DNA from: Oceanobacillus alkalisoli
GTDB taxonomy: Bacteria; Bacillota; Bacilli; Bacillales; Amphibacillaceae
Assembly (NCBI RefSeq): GCF_021556485.1
Contig: NZ_JAKGBW010000007.1
Coordinates: 124,001-188,000, forward strand
DNA length: 64,000 bases
Direction of reading: 5' to 3'
Under the pieces are notes generated by a model. The model saw only the letters and a program-made list of their open reading frames with translations. It had not been told where the DNA came from and made no database searches. Below are positions 34,939 through 44,352 of this stretch, piece after piece. The number at the start of each line of letters is the position of its first letter. The stretch's first letter is position 1. A program made the position numbers and the translations under genes.

Positions 34939-36126
34939 ATGAAAAACGTATTGGCTATTAACGCCGGAAGCTCATCTCTAAAGTTTCAATTAATTGAGAT
35001 GCCTGAAGAAAAAGTATCTGCAATTGGATTAGTAGAACGAATTGGGTTAGCTGACTCGATCTTCCAAATCGAAGTAGATGGAAAAGAAGATAAGATAGTA
35101 CAAGATATTCCAGATCATGAAGTAGCTGTCAAAATGCTTTTAGAAGCACTTATCAACACAGGAGTCATCCAGTCGTTTGATGAAATTGATGCAGTTGGTC
35201 ACCGGGTTGTGCATGGTGGAGAACATTTCAGTGATTCCGTACGGATTACAGATGAAGTGATTGAGACAATTGAAAAAGTATCCGAATTGGCACCACTTCA
35301 TAATCCAGCTAACTTAACTGGAATCCGTGCCTTCAAAGAAATTTTACCGGATGTACCGATGGTTGCTGTTTTTGATACAGCGTTCCATCAAACGATGCCA
35401 AAATCATCCTATGTATATAGCTTACCGAAGAATTATTATACAGACTACGGCATTCGTAAATATGGCTTCCATGGTACATCTCATAAATATGTATCCGAAC
35501 GGGCAGCAGAATTAATCGGAGCACCGCTTGAAAGCCTAAGATTAATTACGTGCCATATTGGTAATGGAGCAAGTGTAACTGCTGTTCAAGGCGGAGAATC
35601 CATTGATACATCCATGGGCTTCACACCACTGGCAGGTGTAACAATGGGGACACGCTCAGGAGATATTGATCCGGCATTAATCCCATATATTATGGAAAAA
35701 ACCGGAAAGTCAGCGGATGAAGTAATCAACGTACTGAATAAAGAAAGTGGAATGCTTGCTTTATCTGGTTTTTCCAGTGATTTACGTGATATTGAGGAAC
35801 AATCTGAAACAAATGAGCGAGCAGAACTTGCACTAACCGTTTTTGCAGAGCGAATCCACAAATACCTTGGTTCTTATGCTGCGAAAATGTCAGGTGTTGA
35901 CGCAATCATCTTTACAGCAGGAGTCGGCGAAAATAGTATTACAATGAGAGAGAAAATTTTAACAGGACTTGAGTTCATGGGTGTATATTGGGATCCGAAG
36001 CGGAATGATGTCCGTGGGAAAGAACAGTTCATCAACTACCCGCATTCCCCAGTAAAAGTCATTGTCATTCCGACGAATGAAGAAGTAATGATTGCTCGCG
36101 ATACAATCAGATTAAGCGGTAATTAA
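34939..36126 (+). CDS. ackA: Acetate kinase
   Basis: Interconverts acetyl phosphate plus ADP with acetate plus ATP in overflow metabolism. The 395-residue protein starts [15 protein letters not shown] and has [12 protein letters not shown] near 91, [15 protein letters not shown] near 174 (catalytic His), CHIGNGAS near 203 and FTAGVGENS near 325, all standard. ATG 34939 has TGGTGGAG upstream. Coupled to ytxK; terminator downstream. Confidence 0.98.
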   Translation: MKNVLAINAGSSSLKFQLIEMPEEKVSAIGLVERIGLADSIFQIEVDGKEDKIVQDIPDHEVAVKMLLEALINTGVIQSFDEIDAVGHRVVHGGEHFSDSVRITDEVIETIEKVSELAPLHNPANLTGIRAFKEILPDVPMVAVFDTAFHQTMPKSSYVYSLPKNYYTDYGIRKYGFHGTSHKYVSERAAELIGAPLESLRLITCHIGNGASVTAVQGGESIDTSMGFTPLAGVTMGTRSGDIDPALIPYIMEKTGKSADEVINVLNKESGMLALSGFSSDLRDIEEQSETNERAELALTVFAERIHKYLGSYAAKMSGVDAIIFTAGVGENSITMREKILTGLEFMGVYWDPKRNDVRGKEQFINYPHSPVKVIVIPTNEEVMIARDTIRLSGN

Positions 36127-36177
36127 AAAATAATGGGACAAGAGGATGTGAAAATCCTTTCGTCCCATTATTTTTTA
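36125..36177. terminator. Bidirectional terminator after ackA
   Basis: AAAAAATAATGGGAC pairs with GTCCCATTATTTTTT, enclosing a second AGGAT/ATCCT hairpin. Confidence 0.9.
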
Positions 36178-36186
36178 ATTCTGTTT

Positions 36187-36212
36187 CTAAACGGGCGCTT
36201 TTGCCTTTGAAG
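36187..36212 (-). repeat. Remnant of repeat B (terminal 25 bp only)
   Basis: The complement reads CAAAGGCAAAAGCGCCCGTTTAG, matching the first end of B1-B3. It lies 3 bases beyond the stop codon of the universal stress gene. No other part of the repeat is present. Confidence 0.7.
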
Positions 36213-36215
36213 CAG

Positions 36216-36644
36216 TTATCTAATTACTAATACGTCACATTTTGCATGTCGTGTAATGCTTTCAGAAACACTTCCGATGAGGAAGCGTTCGACCGCGTTC
36301 ATTCCTGTTGCCCCGCAGACGATTAAATCCGCTTTGAAATTCTCTGCAATATCACGCGGAACTTTTACTTTTGGAGAGCCGTATTCGATACATCTTACTA
36401 AATCAGTAAGCCCTTCATTTCTCGCTGTTTCAATGTAATTATCTAATAGTTCCTTCGCATATTCCTCGGCACGCTCAGAAAGTGTGCGGTCATAGGCTTC
36501 AGCTGTTGCAAAGGTGCGGGAATCGATAACATGTGCGATAACAAGGCGTGCATCATTGTTTTTTGCGATTTTGATTGCTTTCTGGAATGCCTTTTCAGCA
36601 GCTTCAGAACCATCTACAGCGATTACAATATTTTGATATTTCAT
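36216..36644 (-). CDS. Universal stress protein, UspA family
   Basis: A 142-residue cytoplasmic protein. NIVIAVDGSEAAEKAF at 5-20 and the C-terminal ATP-binding GATGMNAVERFLIGSVSESI, near 114-133 (G2xG9GS/T type), indicate an ATP-binding UspA protein. It is monocistronic, on the minus strand between ackA and ald. AGGAGAG lies upstream of ATG 36644. Specific role unknown. Confidence 0.92.
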   Translation of the reverse strand: MKYQNIVIAVDGSEAAEKAFQKAIKIAKNNDARLVIAHVIDSRTFATAEAYDRTLSERAEEYAKELLDNYIETARNEGLTDLVRCIEYGSPKVKVPRDIAENFKADLIVCGATGMNAVERFLIGSVSESITRHAKCDVLVIR

Positions 36645-36769
36645 AGTTATCTCTCCTCTCTACTTTAATTATATACCCTTTTTTACAACGTTACAATCAA
36701 TATTTGCCAATAAAAATCACAACATTGTTACAGCCTTTTGGGCAAGCTAGCAGTAAGGAGGTGATCTTT

Positions 36770-36925
36770 TTGGAAAAAGAAAAGAAACATCCAAAACTAT
36801 ATACCGATCCAAAAGGTGTAGAAACGGTCAAGAATCAGTTGAATGAAAGCTACCAGAGTGGTGTTATTGAAAACCAACTCGAAAACAACCGCGGCATCCA
36901 TCATTTCAACAATAAAAGCAGATAA
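36770..36925 (+). CDS. Small hypothetical protein (51 aa)
   Basis: Starts at TTG 36770, 5 bases after the near-perfect ribosome site AAGGAGGTGAT, which rules out the in-frame ATG at 36704. The product is hydrophilic, begins MEKEKKHPKLYTDPKGVETV and has no membrane segment. A strong terminator (36940) follows directly, so it is a free-standing gene. I do not recognise the family. Confidence 0.75.
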   Translation: MEKEKKHPKLYTDPKGVETVKNQLNESYQSGVIENQLENNRGIHHFNNKSR

Positions 36926-36939
36926 TTGTCATTAAAATA

Positions 36940-36998
36940 AAGTTGAACAGACGCGACATAAAGCCGGAGGTTATGGCGCGGTCTGTTTCAACTTTTTT
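36940..36998 (+). terminator. Terminator after the 51-aa gene
   Basis: AAGTTGAACAGAC pairs with GTCTGTTTCAACTT, followed by six T in all. Confidence 0.85.
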
Positions 36999-37087
36999 CT
37001 GTCTATTTGATTATTTTAATGCTTTAAAACAATCTTTTTGATACAATTAAATAGAATGAATTATGCTTAAACAGGAGGATACGGGGA

Positions 37088-38206
37088 ATGAGAATCGGTA
37101 TACCGAAAGAAGTACTTAACAATGAAAACAGAGTCGCAATGGCACCATCCGGCGTGTATTCCTTAACGCAAGCAGGGCATCAAGTGTTTATTCAAAAAAA
37201 TGCTGGTGAAGGCTCGAGCTTTGCAGACGAGGCTTATAAAGAAGTTGGAGCAGTAATTGTTGATACAGCGGAAGAAGCATGGAAACAAGATATGGTACTT
37301 AAAGTAAAAGAACCCCAAGAAGAAGAATTTAAATATTTTCATGAAGGACTTATTTTATTTACGTATTTACATTTAGCGAATGAACCTGAATTAACGAAGG
37401 CACTTGCGGAGCATAAAGTGACCGCTCTTGCTTACGAAACCGTACAATTGCCACATGGCCCGTTACCATTACTAACACCGATGAGTGAAGTTGCTGGAAG
37501 AATGGTTACGCAAGTCGGAATGCAATTCCTAGAAAAAATTAAGGGTGGAAAAGGAATTCTCCTTTCCGGTATTCCTGGAGTTGCTCGTGGGAAGGTTGCC
37601 ATCATTGGCGGCGGGGTAGTTGGTACAAATGCTGCTAAAATTGCGATTGGTTTAGGTGCGAAGGTTACGATTATTGATTTAAATCCGGATCGTTTACGTC
37701 AACTCGATGATATTTTTGGGAATTCCATTACGACATTAATTTCAAATCCGCATAATATCCAAGAAGCGGTGACAGAAGCGGATCTCGTCGTTGGCTCTGT
37801 ATTAATTCCTGGCGCTAAAGCCCCGGTCCTTGTGACAGAGCGGATGGTGAAACAAATGACGCCTGGCTCTGTCATGGTTGACGTTGCCATTGATCAAGGT
37901 GGAAACTTTGAAACGAGCGATCGTATTACAACACATGACGATCCAATATTTCTAAAACATGGAGTCGTTCATTATACAGTTGCAAACATGCCTGGAGCAG
38001 TTCCGCAAACGGCAACGATAGGTTTAACGAATGCGACTTCACCTTATGTTCTGCAACTTGCAAATAAAGGATACAAACAAGCTGTACTAGATAATGAAGC
38101 CCTTCTTAAAGGGGTAAATACGCTAGGCGGTTATGTCACGTATAAAGCAGTTGCCGATACACATGAGATGGAATATAAAAGTGTCCAAGATGTATTACGT
38201 AATTAA
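37088..38206 (+). CDS. ald: Alanine dehydrogenase
   Basis: Oxidatively deaminates L-alanine to pyruvate and ammonia with NAD+; important for alanine use in sporulation. The 372-residue protein begins [20 protein letters not shown] and has [10 protein letters not shown] near 73, the Rossmann motif [14 protein letters not shown] near 172, and [13 protein letters not shown] near 265. The long untranslated region contains no evident riboswitch. ACAGGAGG lies upstream of ATG 37088; monocistronic. Confidence 0.98.
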   Translation: MRIGIPKEVLNNENRVAMAPSGVYSLTQAGHQVFIQKNAGEGSSFADEAYKEVGAVIVDTAEEAWKQDMVLKVKEPQEEEFKYFHEGLILFTYLHLANEPELTKALAEHKVTALAYETVQLPHGPLPLLTPMSEVAGRMVTQVGMQFLEKIKGGKGILLSGIPGVARGKVAIIGGGVVGTNAAKIAIGLGAKVTIIDLNPDRLRQLDDIFGNSITTLISNPHNIQEAVTEADLVVGSVLIPGAKAPVLVTERMVKQMTPGSVMVDVAIDQGGNFETSDRITTHDDPIFLKHGVVHYTVANMPGAVPQTATIGLTNATSPYVLQLANKGYKQAVLDNEALLKGVNTLGGYVTYKAVADTHEMEYKSVQDVLRN

Positions 38207-38240
38207 AGAAAAAGCACTGGACTCCAGTGCTTTTTCTTTA
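38205..38240. terminator. Bidirectional terminator between ald and the peptidase
   Basis: Near-perfect palindrome AAAGAAAAAGCACTGG / CCAGTGCTTTTTCTTT with T runs on both strands; it overlaps both gene ends. Confidence 0.92.
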
Positions 38241-39332
38241 ATCGATGATTTGTAAATTTTTCGGGTATGCTGTTAAGATCTCGGCGCCGTTTTTCGTCAT
38301 GAACATCATGTCTTCAATGCGAACGCCGCCAGTTCCTGGAATGTAGATTCCCGGCTCAATTGTGAAGCACATACCTTCTTTTAGTTCGAGCGTATTATCA
38401 CTGCTCATGGAAGGGTACTCATGGACTTCAATCCCAAGTCCGTGACCGACACGATGATTGAAGTATTTACCATATCCTTTTGATTCAATGTATTCTCGTG
38501 CAGCTTGGTCGACTTTATTTACTGGTGTGCCAAGCTGAGATGCTTCAATCGCCTTTTCATTTGCCCGGAGAACTGTCTGATAAATTTCTTCTTGTTCTGA
38601 GGTAACAGATTTAAAAGCAACAGTGCGCGTAATATCGGAGCAATAGCCGTCAAAAATAACACCAAGATCAAATAAGACTATGTCTCCTGCCGTTATTTTC
38701 TTTTGACCAGGTGTGCCGTGAGGGGAAGCTGTTTTCGCACCGGAGATGCATGTCGTTGCAAAGGACATTTCCTGGATGCCTTGCTTTTTCATTTCATATT
38801 CGATAACAGCAATAATATCTAGTTCTGTAGCTCCTTCTGCAATGGCTTCTATCCCTGTTTTTATCGCGAGATCAGCGTACTGTGCTGCTTGTTTCAAGAG
38901 TGTATATTCTTTTTTGCTTTTAATAACCCGAATATCAGCAAGTATATTTTCCAAATCAAAAAATGCAACATTCTGGAAGCTCGCTGTCAGGTTATTATAA
39001 CGCTCTAATGTGAAGTGATTATGCTCAATTGCCATCGATACTGGTAATTTTTCCTGACCGCGGAGAAAGTCACTTAATAACTGCCACGGGTTTTCATGAT
39101 CATGATAACTGATGATCGTATCATTCCAGCCAGCCGCTTTCGCATCTTCCACTTCCATGGCCGGAACGACGATAATTGGATCGATTGCTTCACTGACATA
39201 GACTGCGATGACCCGCTCGTGTGGTTCGGTATAATAGTTGCTCAAATAATAGAAGTTGGCTGTAGATGTTATTAAAGCACTATCAAAATTATTCCGTTTC
39301 AGTTCTTTTATTAACTCTTCAATACGTGTATT
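38238..39332 (-). CDS. Xaa-Pro peptidase (M24B family)
   Basis: Cleaves X-Pro peptides in the cytoplasm. The protein has 364 residues from TTG 39332, chosen because GAGGTGATT lies 4 bases upstream; the frame extends to 39356. It has an N-terminal creatinase-like domain (1-125) and a pita-bread catalytic domain. The five metal ligands are visible: two Asp in LGVIFDGYCSDITR, His in VGHGLGIEVHEYP, Glu in TIEPGIYIPG and Glu in VRIEDMM. Convergent with ald. Confidence 0.92.
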   Translation of the reverse strand, partial: NTRIEELIKELKRNNFDSALITSTANFYYLSNYYTEPHERVIAVYVSEAIDPIIVVPAMEVEDAKAAGWNDTIISYHDHENPWQLLSDFLRGQEKLPVSMAIEHNHFTLERYNNLTASFQNVAFFDLENILADIRVIKSKKEYTLLKQAAQYADLAIKTGIEAIAEGATELDIIAVIEYEMKKQGIQEMSFATTCISGAKTASPHGTPGQKKITAGDIVLFDLGVIFDGYCSDITRTVAFKSVTSEQEEIYQTVLRANEKAIEASQLGTPVNKVDQAAREYIESKGYGKYFNHRVGHGLGIEVHEYPSMSSDNTLELKEGMCFTIEPGIYIPGTGGVRIEDMMFMTKNGAEILTAYPKNLQIID

Positions 39333-39515
39333 CAAGTAAATCACCTCAAGTAACATATAGTACTACTAGTATAGCACTGTGAAATATTTTTAGCATTTTA
39401 TATTTTTCTTGAAACCTTTTTTGTTGTCAGCCCGTATTAATAAGCAAACAGTTCCTTAAGGATTTTTATCTAATTTGTCTATCCAAGATTAACAATATTT
39501 CAAGGAGGAGATTAC

Positions 39516-40202
39516 ATGTTTCAATTTTTCAAGCGAATGAAGACGGTAGTAAGTTCAGAATTAAATGCGATGATTGACAGGGCAGAGGATCCGGTTAAAA
39601 TGCTCGATCAGTTCCTGCGTGATATGGGGGAAGATATCAGAGAAGCAGAGCAAGCCGTTGCCAAACAAATTGCAAACGAGAAGATGCTGAAGCGGAAGGT
39701 CAATGATACACAGGCATTAGTGGATCGCCGTCAGGAACAAGCGGAAAAAGCGGTTGAGGCAGGAAATGATGACTTAGCCCGCCGTGCCCTCCAAGATCGA
39801 CGTGAGCATGAAGGCACATTAGCAACGCTCACAGAATCTTGGGAGAAAGCGCAAGCGGATGTAGAGTCTCTGCGTGATAAGCTCGATGAAATGAAGCGGG
39901 AATACAATGACATGCGCTTGAAAAAAGATTCTTTGAAAGCTCGCGCAGAATCTGCGAAAACAAGGACGAAAATGAACCGTACAATGTCCTCTATCAGCAG
40001 TGACGATTCTCGCCAAGGCTTTGAGCGTATGGAAGAGAAAGTATTACGTTTTGAAGCAGAAGCAGAAACGTCTGAACACCTGTCACAGGCAAGCCGGACA
40101 TTAGATGATGATTTCAGAGATTTAATTACGAATGATGTAGATGACGAACTTGCAGCGCTGAAGCAGAAAATGGGTAAAGATGATAGCGAGAAAAGTGAAT
40201 AA
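39516..40202 (+). CDS. pspA: Phage-shock protein A family (PspA/IM30)
   Basis: A 228-residue ESCRT-III-like peripheral membrane protein that stabilises stressed membranes. It opens MFQFFKRMKTVVSSELNAM, the amphipathic membrane-binding helix, followed by AEDPVKMLDQFLRDM and long coiled coils from 25 to 185. The C-terminal region is acidic. AAGGAGGAG precedes ATG 39516. No PspBC or LiaFSR genes are adjacent, so it appears single. Confidence 0.9.
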   Translation: MFQFFKRMKTVVSSELNAMIDRAEDPVKMLDQFLRDMGEDIREAEQAVAKQIANEKMLKRKVNDTQALVDRRQEQAEKAVEAGNDDLARRALQDRREHEGTLATLTESWEKAQADVESLRDKLDEMKREYNDMRLKKDSLKARAESAKTRTKMNRTMSSISSDDSRQGFERMEEKVLRFEAEAETSEHLSQASRTLDDDFRDLITNDVDDELAALKQKMGKDDSEKSE

Positions 40203-40208
40203 ATAATG

Positions 40209-40240
40209 GAAAAGCACCGTTTGCTGCGGTGCTTTTCTTA
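40209..40240. terminator. Terminator after pspA
   Basis: GAAAAGCACCG pairs with CGGTGCTTTTC. Confidence 0.82.
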
Positions 40241-40330
40241 TGGGAAACTTGTTATCGCTTAACATTCCCTATACAGTATGTTTTAATTTTAGTATAGATA
40301 GAATTAATTCTAAAAAAGGAGAGATAGTAA

Positions 40331-41014
40331 ATGAAAGTATCTTATCACGGTCATTCCGTCGTTAAAGTCGAAACAGGAAAACATACGATATTAATTGATC
40401 CATTTATTACAGGAAATGAAGCTTGTGATTTAGATTCAAATACAGTAGAAGCAGATGCTATTTTACTAACTCACGCGCATAATGATCATGTAGGGGACAC
40501 ACTTGAAATTGCTAAGCGAACAGGAGCATTCGTCGTTGCTCCGAATGAACTTGCTGTATATTTAGGATCGAAGGGAATTGAAACCCATCCCATGCATATC
40601 GGAGGGGCAAGAGAGTTTGATTTCGGTAAGGTGAAATTCACCCAAGCATTCCATGGTTCATCTTACACGGAGGATGATGGTTCTATCATTTATGGCGGGA
40701 TGCCAGGGGGGATTCTCTTCACCACCGTAAACGGGAAAACAATTTATCATGTTGGAGATACCGCACTGTTTACCGATTTGAAGATGTACGGAGAAATGAA
40801 TGATATTGAAGTGGCATTCATTCCAATCGGAGATAACTTTACAATGGGACCGGAAGATGCACTTATTGCAGCAGATTGGATAAATGCAAAAGTAAGTGTA
40901 CCGGTCCATTACAACACATTCCCAGTGATTGAACAAGATGCTGACGCTTGGGCAAGCAAAGTGAAAACTGGCGAAGGGCGTGCGCTGAAGGTTGGAGAGT
41001 CTATCGAACTTTAA
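40331..41014 (+). CDS. ytkL: Metallo-beta-lactamase-fold hydrolase, UPF0173 (YtkL)
   Basis: A 227-residue metal-dependent hydrolase. The metal site [11 protein letters not shown] lies near 52-62, with [13 protein letters not shown] near 138 and VPVHYNTFP near 194 supplying further ligands. Physiological substrate is not known. It begins [16 protein letters not shown], as in the family, with AAAAGGAGA upstream. Monocistronic. Confidence 0.9.
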   Translation: MKVSYHGHSVVKVETGKHTILIDPFITGNEACDLDSNTVEADAILLTHAHNDHVGDTLEIAKRTGAFVVAPNELAVYLGSKGIETHPMHIGGAREFDFGKVKFTQAFHGSSYTEDDGSIIYGGMPGGILFTTVNGKTIYHVGDTALFTDLKMYGEMNDIEVAFIPIGDNFTMGPEDALIAADWINAKVSVPVHYNTFPVIEQDADAWASKVKTGEGRALKVGESIEL

Positions 41015-41035
41015 ATATCTGGAAAATGGTAAACA

Positions 41036-41082
41036 AAAAGACTGTATAAATGCTGAGAAGGCGTTTATACAGTCTTTTATTT
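41036..41082 (+). terminator. Terminator after ytkL
   Basis: AAAGACTGTATAAA pairs with TTTATACAGTCTTT, then TTTAT. Confidence 0.85.
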
Positions 41083-41188
41083 GTAAAATTTTTGTTAAAT
41101 CGATCCATATTGACTAACTATTTTTGGTTGGTGGTGCTATAATCATAGGTATAAAGTTTCTTTTTGTTATTTAAAGGGAGTGCGTGTA

Positions 41189-41944
41189 GTGGAGTTATTC
41201 TTATCTTCCCTATTCTTTCTATTTGGTGCTGCTTTCGGTTCTTTTTTTAATGTAGTAGGGATTCGCTCGCCAAAGAACGAAACCTTCGTTCATAATCGGT
41301 CCCATTGTCCGAAATGTAATAAAACCTTAGCGTGGTTTGAATTAGTTCCAATTCTATCTTATCTGTTACAGCTAGGGAAATGCCGGAATTGTAAAGAAAA
41401 AATATCCATCATTTATCCTGTCGTAGAGACTTTAACTGGTGCTTTATTTGTACTTAGTTACTTAACGTTTGGGTTGAGCGCAGAACTCATAATATCGCTA
41501 TTACTCGTATCGATGTTAATGATTATTTTTGTTTCGGACATCCATTATATGATCATCCAAAATAAAGTATTGCTGTTTTTCCTTCCACTATTTATTATTC
41601 TTCGTATGATCACACCACTCGAACCTTGGTGGTCACCGATTGCCGGGGCAGTTGCTGGAACCGTGCTGTTGGCATTGATTATTTTAGTGAGCCGAGGCGG
41701 TATGGGAGCTGGGGATATGAAGTTATTTGGAGTACTTGGAATTGTTTTAGGTTTTCAGAATGTGTTCCTAGCTTTCTTTTTAGCCTGCCTGATTGGAGCG
41801 ATTGTTGGCATCCTGTTGATCGCTTTAAAGGTTGTAAAACGGAAACAGCCGATTCCTTTTGGTCCGTATATAGTGATTGGAGCATTGATTGCTTATTTTT
41901 ACGGGAAAGAGATAGTTCAACTTTACATTAGCTTCTTCTCGTGA
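41189..41944 (+). CDS. Type 4 prepilin peptidase / N-methyltransferase
   Basis: A 251-residue polytopic membrane aspartic protease that cleaves and N-methylates type IV or competence pseudopilins. It has FGSFFNVVGIR near the start, a zinc-type C-x2-C...C-x2-C pair (HCPKCNKT and KCRNCKEK) in the cytosolic loop, catalytic aspartates in VSDIHYMII near 117, and GGMGAGDMKLFG near 171. GTG 41189 is preferred over GTG 41180 because AAAGGGAG lies 8 bases before it. No pilin, ComG or secretin genes are nearby. A MITE begins 43 bases after the stop. Confidence 0.88.
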   Translation: MELFLSSLFFLFGAAFGSFFNVVGIRSPKNETFVHNRSHCPKCNKTLAWFELVPILSYLLQLGKCRNCKEKISIIYPVVETLTGALFVLSYLTFGLSAELIISLLLVSMLMIIFVSDIHYMIIQNKVLLFFLPLFIILRMITPLEPWWSPIAGAVAGTVLLALIILVSRGGMGAGDMKLFGVLGIVLGFQNVFLAFFLACLIGAIVGILLIALKVVKRKQPIPFGPYIVIGALIAYFYGKEIVQLYISFFS

Positions 41945-41986
41945 ATAATTTTGACCTTTTTATTCTTCTATTATTGTTTCCTATCT

Positions 41987-42101
41987 TAATGAATTTCATA
42001 ATACGTATTTAATGCTTCATCACCATATGTAGTTGGGTTGATTCGTTCCCAACTACATATGGTGATGGAAAAGCCGACTTTGGTAATTATGAAATTCATT
42101 C
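41987..42101 (+). mobile_element. MITE-like element, copy 3 (115 bp)
   Basis: Same 14-bp terminal inverted repeats and T.../...C ends as copies 1 and 4, with one CCA triplet missing before the central stem. Flanks are ATCT (41983-41986) and ATCA (42102-42105), matching at 3 of 4 positions, consistent with an older insertion. Confidence 0.88.
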
Positions 42102-42304
42102 ATCAATTAGAAACAAAAAATAATTTAAACCACAATGATTCAGATTTAAGAGTTGAAGGTGATTTGGGTGGGGGCAATAATATAGATATTAACGGTCGTT
42201 TTCCAGATGAGTGTAACTTTATAGAGGATGACAATGAACTTCCAAGTGATTTTAATTTTTCTGACCTTGAATGTGAAAAAACGATAGTTGATGTAACATA
42301 CTAA
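42038..42304 (+). other. Chimeric small ORF running out of MITE copy 3
   Basis: A TTG-started frame opens inside the MITE (IRSQLHMVMEKPTLVIMKFI) and continues past its end into 68 codons of acidic sequence (LETKNNLNHNDSDLRVEG, then ELPSDFNFSDLECEKTIVDV). No ribosome site is visible at either possible start. With the element removed, the frame remains open only about 12 codons upstream, to a stop near 41952. It may be the remains of a gene or a chance frame; I do not recognise it. The gap 41945-42388 holds this and the MITE. Confidence 0.35.
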
Positions 42305-42388
42305 AACAACATGGAATAAAGCATTTTATGTTCTTTTAAATACATAAAACTCATAAACTAATACCAACGAAAGGAGGCACACCCACCC

Positions 42389-42616
42389 ATGAAAAACCAA
42401 CAGACCCTCCGACTTCTGCTTGCAGGCTTCATGCTTTATTTTGCCTGGCCGAAAATCCCACAAGCCACTTCCACCCTTGAGATGACATTCTGGGCGATGT
42501 GGCTGTTGTTCTTTCTCGCAGTTGTTGGTTCAAACTTAGCAAGTCTTTTACAGATAATACAGCCGCCCGCAATAGAACAGTCGGTTGAAGAAAACAAAGT
42601 TCGTGACAAACATTGA
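42389..42616 (+). CDS. Small membrane protein (75 aa), unknown function
   Basis: Starts at ATG 42389, with AAAGGAGG 10-17 bases upstream. It has two hydrophobic segments (about residues 8-22 and 32-54, the latter AMWLLFFLAVVGSNLASLL) and a charged C-terminus. It lies 68 bases before ytoI in the same direction and could be cotranscribed. I do not recognise the family. Confidence 0.72.
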   Translation: MKNQQTLRLLLAGFMLYFAWPKIPQATSTLEMTFWAMWLLFFLAVVGSNLASLLQIIQPPAIEQSVEENKVRDKH

Positions 42617-42684
42617 GTTATTACGCCTTAAACTGTATAATTGAGTTAAGACTTTGATATAGTACAGATGAGGCGGTGTAAACA

Positions 42685-43992
42685 ATGGCTACAAAGCATG
42701 AAATGATTTTACAACACATTTTATCGTTGGAAGTTGGCCAGAAAATCTCCGTACGTCAAATAGCGAAAGATTTGGATGTTAGTGATGGAACCGCATACCG
42801 GGCAATTAAAGAAGCGGAAAATCAAGGACTCGTAAGTACGATTGAGCGAGTTGGAACAATCCGTATTGAAAAGAAAAGAAAAGAAAATTTCGAGCGACTG
42901 ACGTTTGCAGAGGTTGTTAATATAATTGATGGACAAGTTTTAGGTGGCAGGGAAGGGCTGCATAAAACACTTAATAAGTTTATAATCGGCGCGATGCAGC
43001 TGGAAGACATGATGCGTTACACCGATGCTGGTTCTTTGCTGATTATCGGGAACCGGGTGGAAGCGCATTATAGTGCTCTCGAAGCTGGAGCAGCTGTATT
43101 AATTACCGGCGGATTCGATACGGACGAGAAGAATAAGCGGCTTGCGGATGAAACGGGTTTGCCGATCATCTCAACTAGCTATGATACATTTACCGTAGCA
43201 TCGATGATTAACCGGGCGATTTATGACCAGCTAATTAAGAAGGAAATTATTTTTGTTGGAGATATTGCGACACCTTTAGAGGAAACATTCTATCTAAAGA
43301 CAAAGGATAAGGTAAAAGATTGGTATGAACTGAACAAATATTCAACACATACACGTTTCCCTGTTATTGATAGTAAGAAACGAGTTGTCGGCATGGTTTC
43401 TTCTAAAGATATTGTGGGTCAAGATGAGAATCTAGGGATTGACAAATTAATGAGCAGGAAACCCCATGTCGTCCAGTCCAAGACGTCTCTCGCATCTGCT
43501 TCCCATACGATGGTGTGGGAAGGGATTGAGTTATTGCCAGTAGTTGACGAGGCAAGGGCGCTCACTGGTGTCGTTTCGCGGCAAGATGTGTTAAAAGCAA
43601 TGCAGCAGATTCAACGGCAGCCACAAGTCGGGGAGACGATAAGTGACATTATCAATAGTAATCTCGTCACGAGTGAAGATAACCCCCATGTATTTATTAC
43701 GAGTGTTGTGCCGCAGATGACGAATCATCTCGGTACGTTAGGTCATGGTGTGTTCACTGCCTTAATTATTGAATCGAGCAGCCGGTTATTAATGCATATG
43801 AGGAAAGCGGACCTTTCGATTGAAAATATAACAGTATTTTTCACAAAACCAGTGCAGATCGAAAGTGAACTGAGCATCCATCCAACCATTCTTGAAATCG
43901 GACGTTTATACGCAAAAATTGATGTTGAGGTATACGATGAACGCACATTGATTGGAAAGGGGCTCTTAATGGCACAGCTAATCAGCCGATAA
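42685..43992 (+). CDS. ytoI: HTH-DRTGG-CBS-hotdog regulatory protein YtoI
   Basis: A 435-residue multi-domain protein. Residues 1-60 form a winged helix (QIAKDLDVSDGTAYRAIKEA), about 75-185 a DRTGG domain, about 190-310 a CBS pair (THTRFPVIDSKKRVVGMVSS; LLPVVDEARALTGVVSR) and about 320-435 a hotdog thioesterase-like domain. The CBS pair suggests adenine-nucleotide sensing and the hotdog an acyl-CoA ligand. This matches YtoI, next to ytpI and nrnA as in B. subtilis. Its targets are not known. Confidence 0.88.
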   Translation: MATKHEMILQHILSLEVGQKISVRQIAKDLDVSDGTAYRAIKEAENQGLVSTIERVGTIRIEKKRKENFERLTFAEVVNIIDGQVLGGREGLHKTLNKFIIGAMQLEDMMRYTDAGSLLIIGNRVEAHYSALEAGAAVLITGGFDTDEKNKRLADETGLPIISTSYDTFTVASMINRAIYDQLIKKEIIFVGDIATPLEETFYLKTKDKVKDWYELNKYSTHTRFPVIDSKKRVVGMVSSKDIVGQDENLGIDKLMSRKPHVVQSKTSLASASHTMVWEGIELLPVVDEARALTGVVSRQDVLKAMQQIQRQPQVGETISDIINSNLVTSEDNPHVFITSVVPQMTNHLGTLGHGVFTALIIESSSRLLMHMRKADLSIENITVFFTKPVQIESELSIHPTILEIGRLYAKIDVEVYDERTLIGKGLLMAQLISR

Positions 43993-44024
43993 AAAAATGC
44001 ACCCGTTTATTGGGTGCATTTTTC
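43992..44024 (+). terminator. Terminator after ytoI
   Basis: ATGCACCC pairs with GGGTGCAT, followed by TTTTTC. Confidence 0.85.
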
Positions 44025-44071
44025 ATTGCATCTATAAAATAAGTACGGTGGACTACTATAATTACTAGGAC

Positions 44072-44347
44072 TAGCCGCGTCCGCTCTGCGCCCAACAACT
44101 ATCAAACTTCACACACCTCCAATCGATAAAGAAGACTTGCCAATTGGCTTCAGCCAGAGGCTTAGTCGCACTTATACCCTTGTGGTGAAAGTCAACATAA
44201 ACTCACTCTCGTCGCCTGAGTTACCTTTATCTCCCTTCCGGTAAAAAGGAGATTCGATTAAGTTCGCCCCTTCCTGGGGCAACATGGAACTACCTCCCAT
44301 CCTGGGAGGCACAGTTTGTACGTTGCTAAACGGGCGCTTCCGCCTTT
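44072..44347 (-). repeat. Modular hairpin repeat B, copy B3
   Basis: Reverse orientation. Its complement starts AAAGGCGGAAGCGCCCG, five bases after the ytpI stop, and ends in a TAGTCC/GCGGCTAG region. It contains the extra CCTCCC/GGGAGG module shared with B1 and the ACTCA/TGAGT and GTATAAGTGCGACTAAGCC blocks shared with B1 and B2. The gap 43993-44352 is the ytoI terminator plus this repeat. Confidence 0.85.
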
Positions 44348-44352
44348 GTTTT

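Noticed and set aside
36704-36769. Longer start for the 51-aa protein at ATG 36704
   Set aside because: The strong AAGGAGGTGAT ribosome site lies inside this extension and points to TTG 36770.
41987-42101. MITE central stem as a transcription terminator
   Set aside because: The stem is long but has no T run after either arm in any copy; it may still affect transcripts, but terminator is not the best call.
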